A DNA stretch of 64,000 bases, taken from Marinagarivorans sp. (lineage in GTDB: Bacteria; Pseudomonadota; Gammaproteobacteria; Pseudomonadales; Cellvibrionaceae). The stretch is taken from the NCBI GenBank assembly GCA_028281865.1, contig JANQJB010000036.1:17351-81350 (forward strand), written 5' to 3'. The position numbers and the translations under genes were made by a program. Below, in pieces: positions 9,046 through 17,775 of the stretch. Position 1 is the first letter of the stretch, and every line of letters starts with the position of its first letter. Under the pieces are notes generated by a model. The model was not told where the DNA came from. It made no database searches and saw only the letters and a program-made list of their open reading frames with translations.

Positions 9046-10749
9046 ATGGTAGAGTCGAGATGTAAAAAACACTTCAATATTCGAATAGCATTTTTAATAT
9101 TTATCGGTGTTTTGGCTTCAACATATCTGGAAGCTTATGCGAACACAAAGGGAAATTCTTTAGAGTTAAGTACCAAGAGCGCAAGGCCGAATATTGTATT
9201 GGTATTGGTGGATGATTTGGGTTTTTCCGACTTGGGAAGTTATGGTGGGGAGATAAATACGCCGGTCCTAGATAAATTGGCGAAACATGGCCTGCGTTAT
9301 TCCCAGATGTACTCGACAGGTCGTTGCTGGCCTTCGCGTGCAAGTTTGATGACTGGGTATTATGCTCCGCAAGTTGGAATGGATCCCAGGGACGGTAAAA
9401 GCTCCTGGCCCGCATGGACACGCTTGTTGCCGCATTATCTAAAAGATGTGGGCTACCGCTCTTATATTTCAGGTAAATGGCATTTACGGGAATCGCCGGT
9501 TAGCCCTTTGGAGGGTGGCTTTGATCGATCATATCATCTGCAAGACCACGACCGATTTTTCTCTCCTTTGCAACATGAATTAGATAATAATCCGCTTCCA
9601 CCAGTTAAACGTGACGAAGGGTATTATGCGACGCTGGCGATAACCGACTACGCGATTGATTTTTTATCTCAGCATCAAAAACACGATAGCGATAAACCGT
9701 TTTTTTTGTATATGGGCTATACGGCTCCTCACTTTCCACTGCATGCGCTACCTGAGGATATTGAAAAATACCGAGATGCTTACACTCAGGGTTGGGACAA
9801 GGTCCGAGAAAAACGCTACAAACGCGCGAAAAAGCTCGGTGTATATCGTGGCAAGCTGTCTTCTCTTATGCCAGAAATTCACAATCATTGGAGTCTAAAC
9901 CCGCAACGTTTGGTCGATGAAATCCATCCCGACGAAGTAGGGCGCGCTGTGAGTTGGTCGAGTTTAAGTGCACAACAAAAACATTTTCAAACACAAAAAA
10001 TGGCGGTGCATGCAGCAATGATCGATAGGCTTGATTCGGAAGTTGGGCGCTTAATGGCGCATATTGAGAAGATCGGAAAGGCTGAAAATACACTGTTTTT
10101 CTTTCTCTCTGATAACGGTGCTAGCTCGGAACAAATGCACCGCGGCGATAGAAATGTTGTTGGTTCTGAGCCGGGATCTGCCGATAGTTATTTGGGCATA
10201 GGGCCGGGTTGGTCGTCTGCTGCTAATAGCCCTTTGCGCTTACATAAATATTGGATGCATGAGGGAGGGATTGCGACACCCTTTATCGTGCATTGGCCAA
10301 AGGGTATAAAAGCGCACAATAAAATTCGGCATGTACCGGCTCATATTGTCGATATCGTACCAACGATATTAGAGGTTTCAGGCGCGAGTATAGAGCCTGA
10401 AAAACCGGGTCCAACCGCGCCGGCTTTTCCGGGAATGAGTTTAGTTCCAAGTTTTGAGCAAGAGCCCGACTGGTTAGATCGTACATTATTTTGGGATCAC
10501 TCTGGACATTACGCCATTCGCGTAGGAGATTGGAAAGCAGTTTCTCTAAATAAAGGAGAGATTTGGGAACTCTATAATTTGAAAACAGACCGTGCCGAAC
10601 AAAACAATCTTGCCGAGAAACGACCGCAATTGCTCGCACAGCTAGTGGCTCGCTGGCAGGCGCGGCGGCAGCAATACCGCCAAATAGATTACCAGTCGAC
10701 GGCGAGTTTTGTGACAATAAAACGACCCAGAAAAAAGAAAAACAAGTAG
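9046..10749 (+). CDS. Exported arylsulfatase-like sulfatase
   Basis: A 567-residue S1 sulfatase with an N-terminal signal peptide (hydrophobic stretch 13-30). The VDDLGFSDLGSYGG block (55-68) supplies metal ligands, and CWPSR (94-98) is the formylglycine site; Trp at the second position is less common than Ser, Ala or Lys but fits CxPxR. GKWHL, APHFPL and SDNGASS blocks are present, as in arylsulfatase A-like enzymes. It has a basic C-terminal tail (RPRKKKNK). It is convergent with the next sulfatase, 3 bp apart. It is similar in length and sequence pattern to the sulfatase at 17776-19452. Substrate not predictable beyond a sulfated polysaccharide or its fragments. Confidence 0.93.
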   Translation: MVESRCKKHFNIRIAFLIFIGVLASTYLEAYANTKGNSLELSTKSARPNIVLVLVDDLGFSDLGSYGGEINTPVLDKLAKHGLRYSQMYSTGRCWPSRASLMTGYYAPQVGMDPRDGKSSWPAWTRLLPHYLKDVGYRSYISGKWHLRESPVSPLEGGFDRSYHLQDHDRFFSPLQHELDNNPLPPVKRDEGYYATLAITDYAIDFLSQHQKHDSDKPFFLYMGYTAPHFPLHALPEDIEKYRDAYTQGWDKVREKRYKRAKKLGVYRGKLSSLMPEIHNHWSLNPQRLVDEIHPDEVGRAVSWSSLSAQQKHFQTQKMAVHAAMIDRLDSEVGRLMAHIEKIGKAENTLFFFLSDNGASSEQMHRGDRNVVGSEPGSADSYLGIGPGWSSAANSPLRLHKYWMHEGGIATPFIVHWPKGIKAHNKIRHVPAHIVDIVPTILEVSGASIEPEKPGPTAPAFPGMSLVPSFEQEPDWLDRTLFWDHSGHYAIRVGDWKAVSLNKGEIWELYNLKTDRAEQNNLAEKRPQLLAQLVARWQARRQQYRQIDYQSTASFVTIKRPRKKKNK

Positions 10750-10752
10750 CGA

Positions 10753-12159
10753 CTACTCGACGCTCGGAGCTTCATATTCGGGTAGGTAACTCGCCAGCTC
10801 TTGTTTTATTTTTTTCATTTGCGCTTCGTTAGCGACATTGTGCCATTCCATTGGGTCATCGCGATGATCATACAGTTCTTCAGTGCCGTCGTTGTAACGA
10901 ATATAGCGATAGGGGCCCATCCTGACAGCATGATTGCCGCGGTGATAAGTCATTATTGCCGGGTGCTCCCATTCTGCATTCTCGTTTTCTAGCAGCGGTA
11001 CAATACTCACGCCCGAAGCTTTGGGCTTTGGTAGGCCCGTTAATTCAGCCAACGTGGGATAAATAGACATTAAATCTACCGGTGTATCGATGATCCGGCC
11101 GTTATTCTTCAGCCCCGGTGAATAAATAATATAGGAAGTATTAGTCGCTTCCTCCCAGAGGGCATGCTTGCGCCAATGGCTTTTTTCACCTAAATGCCAG
11201 CCGTGGTCTCCCCACAGTACTATTAGCGTATTTTCGCTGTATTGGCTTTGTTCAAGTGCATCGAGCAAGCGGCCCAATTGTGCATCGGCGAAGCTCGAAG
11301 CTGCCAAGTAAGCTTGAACACCTTGCTTCCATTTATCAGCTTCGACAACTTTGCGGTGATCTTCAAAAAAACGATCTTCGACGTTAAGCGCGAACTTTTT
11401 TCCTATCGGTGGAACGTCGTCTAAGTCATTTTCAAGCACTTTAGGAAGCGCAACTTTTTCGAGCGGGTGCATAGCGAAATATTTTTCTGGAACGAACCAA
11501 GCGAGGTGGGGTTTTAATAAACCAATTCCCAGAAAGAAAGGCGTGTCATAATTGTCGTTTAACTTGTCGATTGCCCAATCTACCCGCACAAAGTCGCCGT
11601 GATCTTCATCGTTACCAGCAGGCCCCCAACGCAAGCGATCGTTAGGTTCCTCTATATAGCTGGGTTTAACACCAGGTAAGTTTTTAACGCGTTTGAATTC
11701 GTCCCAGTACCCGGGGGTCAAATGGCCATCATGGCCGTTGTGAAAAATCTTGCCAGTACCCATGGTGCGGTAACCGTGGCGGGAAAAAAATTGCGGAATA
11801 CTCTCGGCATTGGCGATCGCTTTAAACCACCCGCTTTGTTGACCGTGGTAATTTCCGCTCTCCCATGGCCTTAAACCACTCATTATTGCAGCACGAGTTG
11901 GTTTGCAGTGTGGAACGGGCGAGTAGGCGTGACGAAAACTGACGCCTTTCGCAGCGAGGCGGTCAACATTGGGAGTTTGCACTCCCGGGTGATTATTTAA
12001 GTGCCCGGTCCAAGTATTTAAGTCATCAATTGAGATAAAAAGAATATTCCATTTTTTTTTCACAATATTGTCAGTCGGCACTTGGGTGATAGGAGAAGTA
12101 CTTGCGACACAGCCAAGAAGTAAAGAAAACAGAAAAGCTAAAAATGAATATCGATACAT
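10753..12159 (-). CDS. Lipoprotein sulfatase, iduronate-2-sulfatase-like (S1 family)
   Basis: A 468-residue S1 sulfatase with a clear lipobox (LLLGC, Cys 17). Metal motif SIDDLNTWTGHL is at 43-54, and the formylglycine core is CKPTR (85-89), with Thr in place of the usual Ser, allowed in the CxPxR consensus. It shares the GKIFHNG, LKPHLAWF and WGDHGWHLGE blocks with the sulfatase at 7370-8812, so the two are paralogues. C-terminal HRDDPMEWHNVA block is typical of this subgroup. Expected location is the outer or inner membrane facing the periplasm or surface. Confidence 0.93.
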   Translation of the reverse strand: MYRYSFLAFLFSLLLGCVASTSPITQVPTDNIVKKKWNILFISIDDLNTWTGHLNNHPGVQTPNVDRLAAKGVSFRHAYSPVPHCKPTRAAIMSGLRPWESGNYHGQQSGWFKAIANAESIPQFFSRHGYRTMGTGKIFHNGHDGHLTPGYWDEFKRVKNLPGVKPSYIEEPNDRLRWGPAGNDEDHGDFVRVDWAIDKLNDNYDTPFFLGIGLLKPHLAWFVPEKYFAMHPLEKVALPKVLENDLDDVPPIGKKFALNVEDRFFEDHRKVVEADKWKQGVQAYLAASSFADAQLGRLLDALEQSQYSENTLIVLWGDHGWHLGEKSHWRKHALWEEATNTSYIIYSPGLKNNGRIIDTPVDLMSIYPTLAELTGLPKPKASGVSIVPLLENENAEWEHPAIMTYHRGNHAVRMGPYRYIRYNDGTEELYDHRDDPMEWHNVANEAQMKKIKQELASYLPEYEAPSVE

Positions 12160-12377
12160 AAATATAAGTTTACATTTGTTTGGGTTCTACTTCTGCTCGT
12201 CAGCAAAAGGCTTGAGCAAGCAGAAACCAGTGGAAAACTCCGTTGAATAAGGCTGGGAAATATTACTCAACGAAGCTATCTAAGCAAGGTTTATCGGTAG
12301 CGCTATGATAAATGACCGATAGAAATGATAATCGGTAAAAACTATTCTCTATCGGTATAAGCTTATGCCAAATTAAG

Positions 12378-13778
12378 CTAATCTAGAGTCAGTGGTTTTG
12401 CGTCACTGATATCCACATGCGGGACTGCTTTACCTTGCGTGGGCCTTTGATCGTTTGACTCGATCATTAGTCGCAGCATATCGGCTCGCAGCTGGTTTAA
12501 TATATTTGCGTGACGAGGGTCGCCGACGACATTATTTTTTTCGTAGGGGTCTTTTTCGAGGTCGTATAGTTCTTCTGCGGGTCTGCTGTAATAGCGATTT
12601 ACAGCTATCTGAGCAGCTTCAATTCCTTTTTCGGCATCGGCTCGCCAAGTGGCAAGATAGCTTGAATTTTTTTCGCCATCGATTGCAGTAATCGCTTTGT
12701 ATTGTGGGTACAAGTTGCGAATATACTTCCACTTATCGGTGCGAACAGCGCGTATTGGAAACTTATTCATACCTCCGGCGGTATGGGTCGCAAATATTTT
12801 GTCGCGATGAGTATCTGCTTTATTTAACAACACGTCTTTAAAAGAGCGGCCGTCTAGTTTTAGATTTTGTGGCTGGCCGACAATATCATTTAACGTTGGG
12901 AAAATATCGATCCAGCTAATCATTGCTTGCGTGGATTTGTTTTTAGGTATTTTTTTAGGCCAGGACGCGATAAATGGAACACGTATTCCGGTGTCATATA
13001 AAGTCCATTTTGCATAGGGCCACTGGGCTCCGTGGTCCGAAGTAAAAAATGTGATCGTGTTTTTAGGGCTCAAATATTTTTTCACAAGCTTGCGAGAGTC
13101 GCCGAACGCCTTATCCATTGTTTTGACATCTTCTAAATAGCGTGAAAAGTCGATCCGCGCCTGTTTGTTATCGTAGGACGCAACGGGTAAGGTTATCTTT
13201 TCTGGGTCGAAGCTGATATTTTTTCGTGGCCAAGGCACATGAGGTGGACGCGAACCTACCATTAAAATCAGTGGGCGTTTTTTGTCGCGGTTCTTAAGGA
13301 ATGCTTCAATTTCTTTAATGTCGATTGAGTGGCCGCCGTGGTGCGTTATGCCGTGGTCCCAACTGTCATCTTTTGGGCGACCGTGTGTGATTTTGCCGAA
13401 TGCGGCGATTTCGTAATTGAGCTTACGCAATTCGTGCAATGCGTGGGTGACTCCGGGATTACGCTCTTTGTCGTGATTGGGTTCTACACCATTTCTCTGC
13501 GAGCGCAAAGCGGTGAAAAGCGCTGCTCGGCTCGGAGCGCAGGATGGGCTGTTAACAAAAGCGCGATCAAAGCGCAGACCTTCTTTCGCTAGAGCATTTA
13601 TATTGGGGGTATAGGCATCGGGCGAATCGTAGGGTTCTGTGTCGTGAATGCCGAGATCATCAGCGATAAAAATAAAAAAATCTGGGAGTTTCTTACTTTT
13701 TGCAAAAGAAATTGCACTGCTAAATGTAAGGAATACTGTAGCGAGTATTAACAAGAGGGAATTACTTAATCGTATCAT
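12378..13778 (-). CDS. Exported sulfatase, N-sulfoglucosamine-sulfohydrolase-like
   Basis: A 466-residue sulfatase with a signal peptide (hydrophobic 7-25, cleavage near SFA-K). FIADDLGIHD (38-47) carries the metal-binding Asp pair and CAPSR (80-84) the formylglycine cysteine. FGKITHGR, SRPPHVPW and FTSDHGAQ match the heparan-N-sulfatase-like subgroup (S1_8). Marine S1_8 enzymes act on algal polysaccharides, so the mammalian name should not be taken literally. Encoded on the same strand as the sulfatase at 10753-12159, 218 bp upstream of it. Divergent from the DUF3500 gene. Confidence 0.92.
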   Translation of the reverse strand: MIRLSNSLLLILATVFLTFSSAISFAKSKKLPDFFIFIADDLGIHDTEPYDSPDAYTPNINALAKEGLRFDRAFVNSPSCAPSRAALFTALRSQRNGVEPNHDKERNPGVTHALHELRKLNYEIAAFGKITHGRPKDDSWDHGITHHGGHSIDIKEIEAFLKNRDKKRPLILMVGSRPPHVPWPRKNISFDPEKITLPVASYDNKQARIDFSRYLEDVKTMDKAFGDSRKLVKKYLSPKNTITFFTSDHGAQWPYAKWTLYDTGIRVPFIASWPKKIPKNKSTQAMISWIDIFPTLNDIVGQPQNLKLDGRSFKDVLLNKADTHRDKIFATHTAGGMNKFPIRAVRTDKWKYIRNLYPQYKAITAIDGEKNSSYLATWRADAEKGIEAAQIAVNRYYSRPAEELYDLEKDPYEKNNVVGDPRHANILNQLRADMLRLMIESNDQRPTQGKAVPHVDISDAKPLTLD

Positions 13779-14200
13779 AGTGCCTGTCTAAAAATTGTAC
13801 GCCTTAGGAGCGTTTATAGTCTATTTTACTTTATTGATTCTATCCATAAACTCTTCAGATCCTTTATCTCGGATGCCATTCTTATTCACCTCAGAGGTCG
13901 AAGTAAAGATTTTTCCTTAAATTTTAACGAAAAGCCTATTTGTAGGCCTTTAAAGCCTTTCTTAACCAAAAGCGACGTCGGTGTGGTGGTTGTCAATACA
14001 GAAGTATAGAGCTGACTTGATTTGATAATACTTGTTATTCAATTGAGTGAGAGAGTCACGAACATTGGCTAAATATGCCCCATATATCGATTTTATTTGA
14101 GCTAATTATTTTTGTGCGTCGAGCTTCGTTTAAATCTCAGCTAAAGTAAGCTGTTAAAATTGCTCCGCTGACTTCTCTGTAAAAACATAATGGGTGGTTT
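13779..14200. other. Divergent intergenic region, no gene seen
   Basis: 422 bp between a minus-strand sulfatase and the DUF3500 gene; it must carry both promoters. A small imperfect hairpin (GCCTA/TAGGC, 13934-13947) is present. I see no RNA gene, repeat family or coding sequence here. Confidence 0.5.
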
Positions 14201-15220
14201 ATGAATATTACTTGCACTGCGTTCTGTTTACTATTTTCAATCTTTGTCTCTCCAAGCTTTGCACACAGCCCCTTGCCGCACACAGTGAATGAAATGACGA
14301 AATCAGCGCAAAATTTTCTTGCTACGCTATCCGCAGCTGACAAACAGAAAGCGCAATTTTCGTTCGCGGACGAGGAGAGAAGTAACTGGATGTATATCCC
14401 CGCAAGCCGCGAAGGTTTGTCGTTGAAGAACATGACTGAAAAGCAGCGGCAAGCGACTTATGAGCTGCTTAAAATGAGTCTAAGTTCTCAGGGAAATGAG
14501 AAAGTACTCAACATTATCGAGCTTGAGGGAATATTGGGAGAAATAGAAGGCTCGAGCTTCCGCGACCCAGAGCTTTACTACGTTTCGATATTTGGTGAAC
14601 CCATGACCAAAAAAACTTGGGGATGGCGTTTTGAAGGCCATCATCTTTCGCTCAACTTCTCGATCGTCAAGGGCGAGTACCTTGCAACAGCCCCCAATTT
14701 TTGGGGCGCAAACCCGGCCAAAATACCCTATGGCGCCAAAAAGGGCGTTCGCACATTAGCGGACGAAGAGGATGTTGCTCGTGCTCTGCTTTATAGCTTA
14801 AATAAGACGCAACTGGACAAAGCTATCATAAAAAAAAATGCTTACCGCGAAATATTGACCAGAGACAAAAGCACTGTAACGCCTCTAGAAGAATCTGGAA
14901 TCTCTTACAATGAATTGACGGGCGCACAACAAGAGAAATTATTGGAACTTATCAATGTATATTTGTCGAATATGACTAACGAAGTTGCATCCGAACGCCT
15001 AGCGCGGATTAATCGATCTGATCTGCGCAAAATTCGTTTTTCCTGGGCTGGCGGGAGCGATCTGGGTGATCGCCACTATTACAGGGTGCAGGGCGAATCT
15101 TTTTTAATTGAATATGATAATTATCAAAATTCAGGTAATCATATTCATGCTGTATGGCGAGATTTTTACGGCGATTTTGGGCGTGACTTACTGCAGGAGC
15201 ATTACAAAAACTCGCACTGA
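14201..15220 (+). CDS. Exported DUF3500 family protein
   Basis: A 339-residue protein with a signal peptide (cleavage about FAHS, residue 22). The body matches the DUF3500 pattern: WMYIPASREGLSL near 65, a YELLKMSLSSQG helix, YYVSIFGEP, and WGWRFEGHHLSLNFSIV (about 145-161), where the paired histidines and Trp residues look like a conserved site. The family is often found near catabolic or redox genes but has no established biochemical activity that I know of. Its position inside the sulfatase island suggests a role in using the same substrate, which is inference. Confidence 0.85.
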   Translation: MNITCTAFCLLFSIFVSPSFAHSPLPHTVNEMTKSAQNFLATLSAADKQKAQFSFADEERSNWMYIPASREGLSLKNMTEKQRQATYELLKMSLSSQGNEKVLNIIELEGILGEIEGSSFRDPELYYVSIFGEPMTKKTWGWRFEGHHLSLNFSIVKGEYLATAPNFWGANPAKIPYGAKKGVRTLADEEDVARALLYSLNKTQLDKAIIKKNAYREILTRDKSTVTPLEESGISYNELTGAQQEKLLELINVYLSNMTNEVASERLARINRSDLRKIRFSWAGGSDLGDRHYYRVQGESFLIEYDNYQNSGNHIHAVWRDFYGDFGRDLLQEHYKNSH

Positions 15221-15443
15221 TTTGACGTTTAGTTTACAAGCAAAGTTTCCAAGCTCTCTTTGAAAGGCGCCGACGGTAGTGTGGTACTGAAATAGCGCAA
15301 ATGTTTAAGGATTTTACGTTACTAATCTAATCATAATTCTTCCTTAATTTGTCCAAACTCTTCACAAAATTTTTTCCGATAATAATAATCGAAGAGTTGA
15401 AAACATTCGTATAAACAATTCAATAACACGCGAGGGTAGAAGC

Positions 15444-15704
15444 ATGAAAACAATTCAGACGCCATTCTTAAAGATTGCAGCCGTTCTTATGTTTTCTTTT
15501 ATAGCTGTAAGTGCTAGCGCTATTCCAAATTACAATCAAATAACGTTTAATAACGAACAACGTGCAAAGAATGTGGAAAAGTTGCAGTTGCTGCGCCAGG
15601 ATAAAAGTGCAAAAAGTTGGAATAGACAATTGCAAGCCCAGGTGCATAAAGATATCAAATTGGCACTTAAATCGAAGAAGCTTAATTTACCAAGCTTTGA
15701 TTGA
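15444..15704 (+). CDS. Small exported protein, unknown function
   Basis: An 86-residue protein with a convincing signal peptide (MKT..., hydrophobic 11-26, cleavage after SASA) and a mature part of about 60 residues rich in Lys, Gln and Asn with helical character (VEKLQLLRQDKSAKSW). GAGGGTAG precedes the ATG at a plausible spacing. No domain recognised. It stands alone after DUF3500, with a 223-bp gap upstream. Small basic periplasmic proteins of this type cannot be assigned by eye. Confidence 0.7.
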   Translation: MKTIQTPFLKIAAVLMFSFIAVSASAIPNYNQITFNNEQRAKNVEKLQLLRQDKSAKSWNRQLQAQVHKDIKLALKSKKLNLPSFD

Positions 15705-16019
15705 TTTTTAGAAGCTATTTCAAATAAGCGGTAGGTGTTTTAAGCGCGACGCGTTTTACTTGCGTGTTTTACTTAAGTTGCGCCGCTTAATATTAGTGTA
15801 TTTGAAGTCAGCTTCTACTATTTGCGATAAGCTAAGACTGTTTTAATTTATTTTTCCAAGTTTTAAGCAACATACTCCGATCTATTGAGCGTCAGAGGCT
15901 GGTGCGGCTGACGCTTGCAAAGGATCGCCAAGCTCTATAAACCAAAGGCTTTTTAACAAAGCTTCCGGCTTTTAGAGGCAACGTTAAAACGGATCAGGGA
16001 GATATATTTGAGTACAAGT
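15705..16019. other. Convergent intergenic region with two stem-loops
   Basis: This 315-bp gap between converging genes holds two inverted repeats. The first is a 7-bp stem (15740-15746 with 15784-15790, TTAAGCG/CGCTTAA). The second is a perfect 8-bp stem with a 12-nt loop (15888-15895 with 15908-15915, AGCGTCAG/CTGACGCT). Neither is followed by a strong T-run on either strand, so they are only possible transcription-end structures. Confidence 0.45.
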
Positions 16020-16925
16020 TTAATGGTTTTCGCGTACTGAATGGTTTGAGAGTTTCTCTATGCTCTTGATTAGAGCTGAATGATCCCATTCTTCTCCGCC
16101 CTCAGAGCAGCAAGTATTGAATAATTGTTGCACCGTCGCTGTATTTGGTAGATTAACACCTAGTTTTTTTGCGCCGTCTAACGCCAGGCTCAAGTCTTTT
16201 TGATGTAAAGCTATTTTAAACCCCGGTTGAAAAGTACCATCTATCATACGTTTGCCGTGAATATCCAAAACTTTTGAAGAGGCGAACCCTCCCATAAGGG
16301 CTGTGCGTACGACTGCCGGGTCAGCTCCTGCTTTCGAAGCGAAAACTAACGCTTCGCTGACAGCCTCTATGGTAAGAGCGACGATAATTTGATTGGCAAC
16401 TTTACATGTTTGGCCGTCACCGTGTTGACCGACGTGCGTAATATTTTTCCCTAGGGTCTCAAATAGCGGGAGTGCACGCTCGAATTGTTCTTTGTGTCCA
16501 CCGACCATAATAGAGAGATTCCCTTCTATTGCACCGACCTCACCACCGGAAACCGGCGCGTCCAAGTAGTGGGCTCCCACAGCTTCGACTCGTGATGCAA
16601 ACGCTCTTGTTTGAATTGGGTCAATTGAACTCATATCGATAAAGAGCTTATTGTCATTGAGTCCGCTGATTAACCCGTTATCGGAAAATAATACTGTTTC
16701 GACGTGGGGTGTGTTGGGAAGGCAAGTGATGACAATGTCACTATGCTCTGCCACAGCTTTAGGGCTGGCAAGTACTGTAGTATCTGAGCAGATCAGTGAA
16801 TGAGGTGGGGACTTATAATGTGACGAAAGCACCAGCGAATACCCTGCTTCTAATAGGTTTTCCGCCATTGGCGCCCCCATAATACCGGTTCCGATAAACC
16901 CTACGCGTTGATCGTTTGTGCTCAT
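16020..16925 (-). CDS. garR: 2-hydroxy-3-oxopropionate (tartronate semialdehyde) reductase
   Basis: A 301-residue beta-hydroxyacid dehydrogenase. The N-terminal Rossmann motif GFIGTGIMGAPMAENL, the substrate-binding DAPVSGGEVGA block and the catalytic lysine in the CKVANQ motif are all present. It reduces tartronate semialdehyde to D-glycerate with NAD(P)H. It begins 3 nt after the stop of the hydroxypyruvate isomerase gene, with CGGAG just upstream of its ATG inside that gene's end. The pair converts hydroxypyruvate to glycerate in two steps. The related GlxR/GarR names are used interchangeably; exact physiological role is uncertain. Confidence 0.9.
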   Translation of the reverse strand: MSTNDQRVGFIGTGIMGAPMAENLLEAGYSLVLSSHYKSPPHSLICSDTTVLASPKAVAEHSDIVITCLPNTPHVETVLFSDNGLISGLNDNKLFIDMSSIDPIQTRAFASRVEAVGAHYLDAPVSGGEVGAIEGNLSIMVGGHKEQFERALPLFETLGKNITHVGQHGDGQTCKVANQIIVALTIEAVSEALVFASKAGADPAVVRTALMGGFASSKVLDIHGKRMIDGTFQPGFKIALHQKDLSLALDGAKKLGVNLPNTATVQQLFNTCCSEGGEEWDHSALIKSIEKLSNHSVRENH

Positions 16926-16928
16926 AAG

Positions 16929-17714
16929 TTACTCCGAAAATTGACAATTTTTAAACCAATCTAGACTTTCGTTCGTCTTCGTTCGAGGGATATATTCGCA
17001 ACCCACCCAACCCGCATAGCCGATTTTATCTAGCCAATTGAAAATAAATGGGTAATGTATTTCCCCTGTACCGGGCTCATGTCGCCCGGGATTGTCAGCG
17101 AGCTGAATATGCCCAATATGCGAAAGCAAAGACTTTATTGTGGGGCAAATGTTGCCCTCCATAATTTGCATATGGTAAATATCGTATTGAATCTTTAAAT
17201 TTGGTTGTGCGATTTTCTTTAATAAATTTACAGCTTGCGCTGAATGGTTTAGTACGAAACCCGGAACATCGACCGTATTAAGCATTTCAACCATCAGTTC
17301 AATGCCGGCTTTTTCGAGTGTCTGTGCGGCGAACCGCAAATTTTCGATCAATAAAGCTTCGATTTCGTCAGCGTCCACATCATCTGGAGGAATGCCGGCT
17401 AAACAATTCACTCGTGGACAGGCAAGAATTTGTGCGTATTCAATGGCCTGTTCGATTCCATGTCGAAATTCTTGCTCGCGTCCGGGCAAACACGCAATCC
17501 CACGTTCTCCATTGGCAAAATCACCTGCGGGTAAGTTAAAAAGGACCTGTTTTAATCTGTTTTGCTTTAGTGCATAGGCAAGTTCATTTGTCTGATGTGG
17601 GTAGGGGAACAAGTATTCTACGGCAGTAAAACCGGAATCTGCTGCTTGACTAAAACGATCGAAAAATTCGAACTCACGAAACATCATGCTTATGTTGGCT
17701 GCGAAATTGGGCAT
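16929..17714 (-). CDS. hyi: Hydroxypyruvate isomerase
   Basis: A 261-residue TIM-barrel isomerase interconverting hydroxypyruvate and tartronate semialdehyde. Family signatures include FEFFDRF near the N-terminus, EMLNT, QYDIYHMQ with the metal-binding region, and HIQLADNPGRHEPGTGEI. Length is standard for Hyi. The start is well supported by AAGGAG 8 nt before ATG. It is the first gene of a two-gene operon with the reductase and lies beside sulfatase genes, so the pathway could process a sugar-derived three-carbon acid; this link is only positional. Related sugar-phosphate isomerases of the same fold are an alternative. Confidence 0.9.
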   Translation of the reverse strand: MPNFAANISMMFREFEFFDRFSQAADSGFTAVEYLFPYPHQTNELAYALKQNRLKQVLFNLPAGDFANGERGIACLPGREQEFRHGIEQAIEYAQILACPRVNCLAGIPPDDVDADEIEALLIENLRFAAQTLEKAGIELMVEMLNTVDVPGFVLNHSAQAVNLLKKIAQPNLKIQYDIYHMQIMEGNICPTIKSLLSHIGHIQLADNPGRHEPGTGEIHYPFIFNWLDKIGYAGWVGCEYIPRTKTNESLDWFKNCQFSE

Positions 17715-17775
17715 AATATGGCTCCTTATTTAAACAAGCATGCCAAATGGATTAAAAATTTAAAGCGTCATTGAT

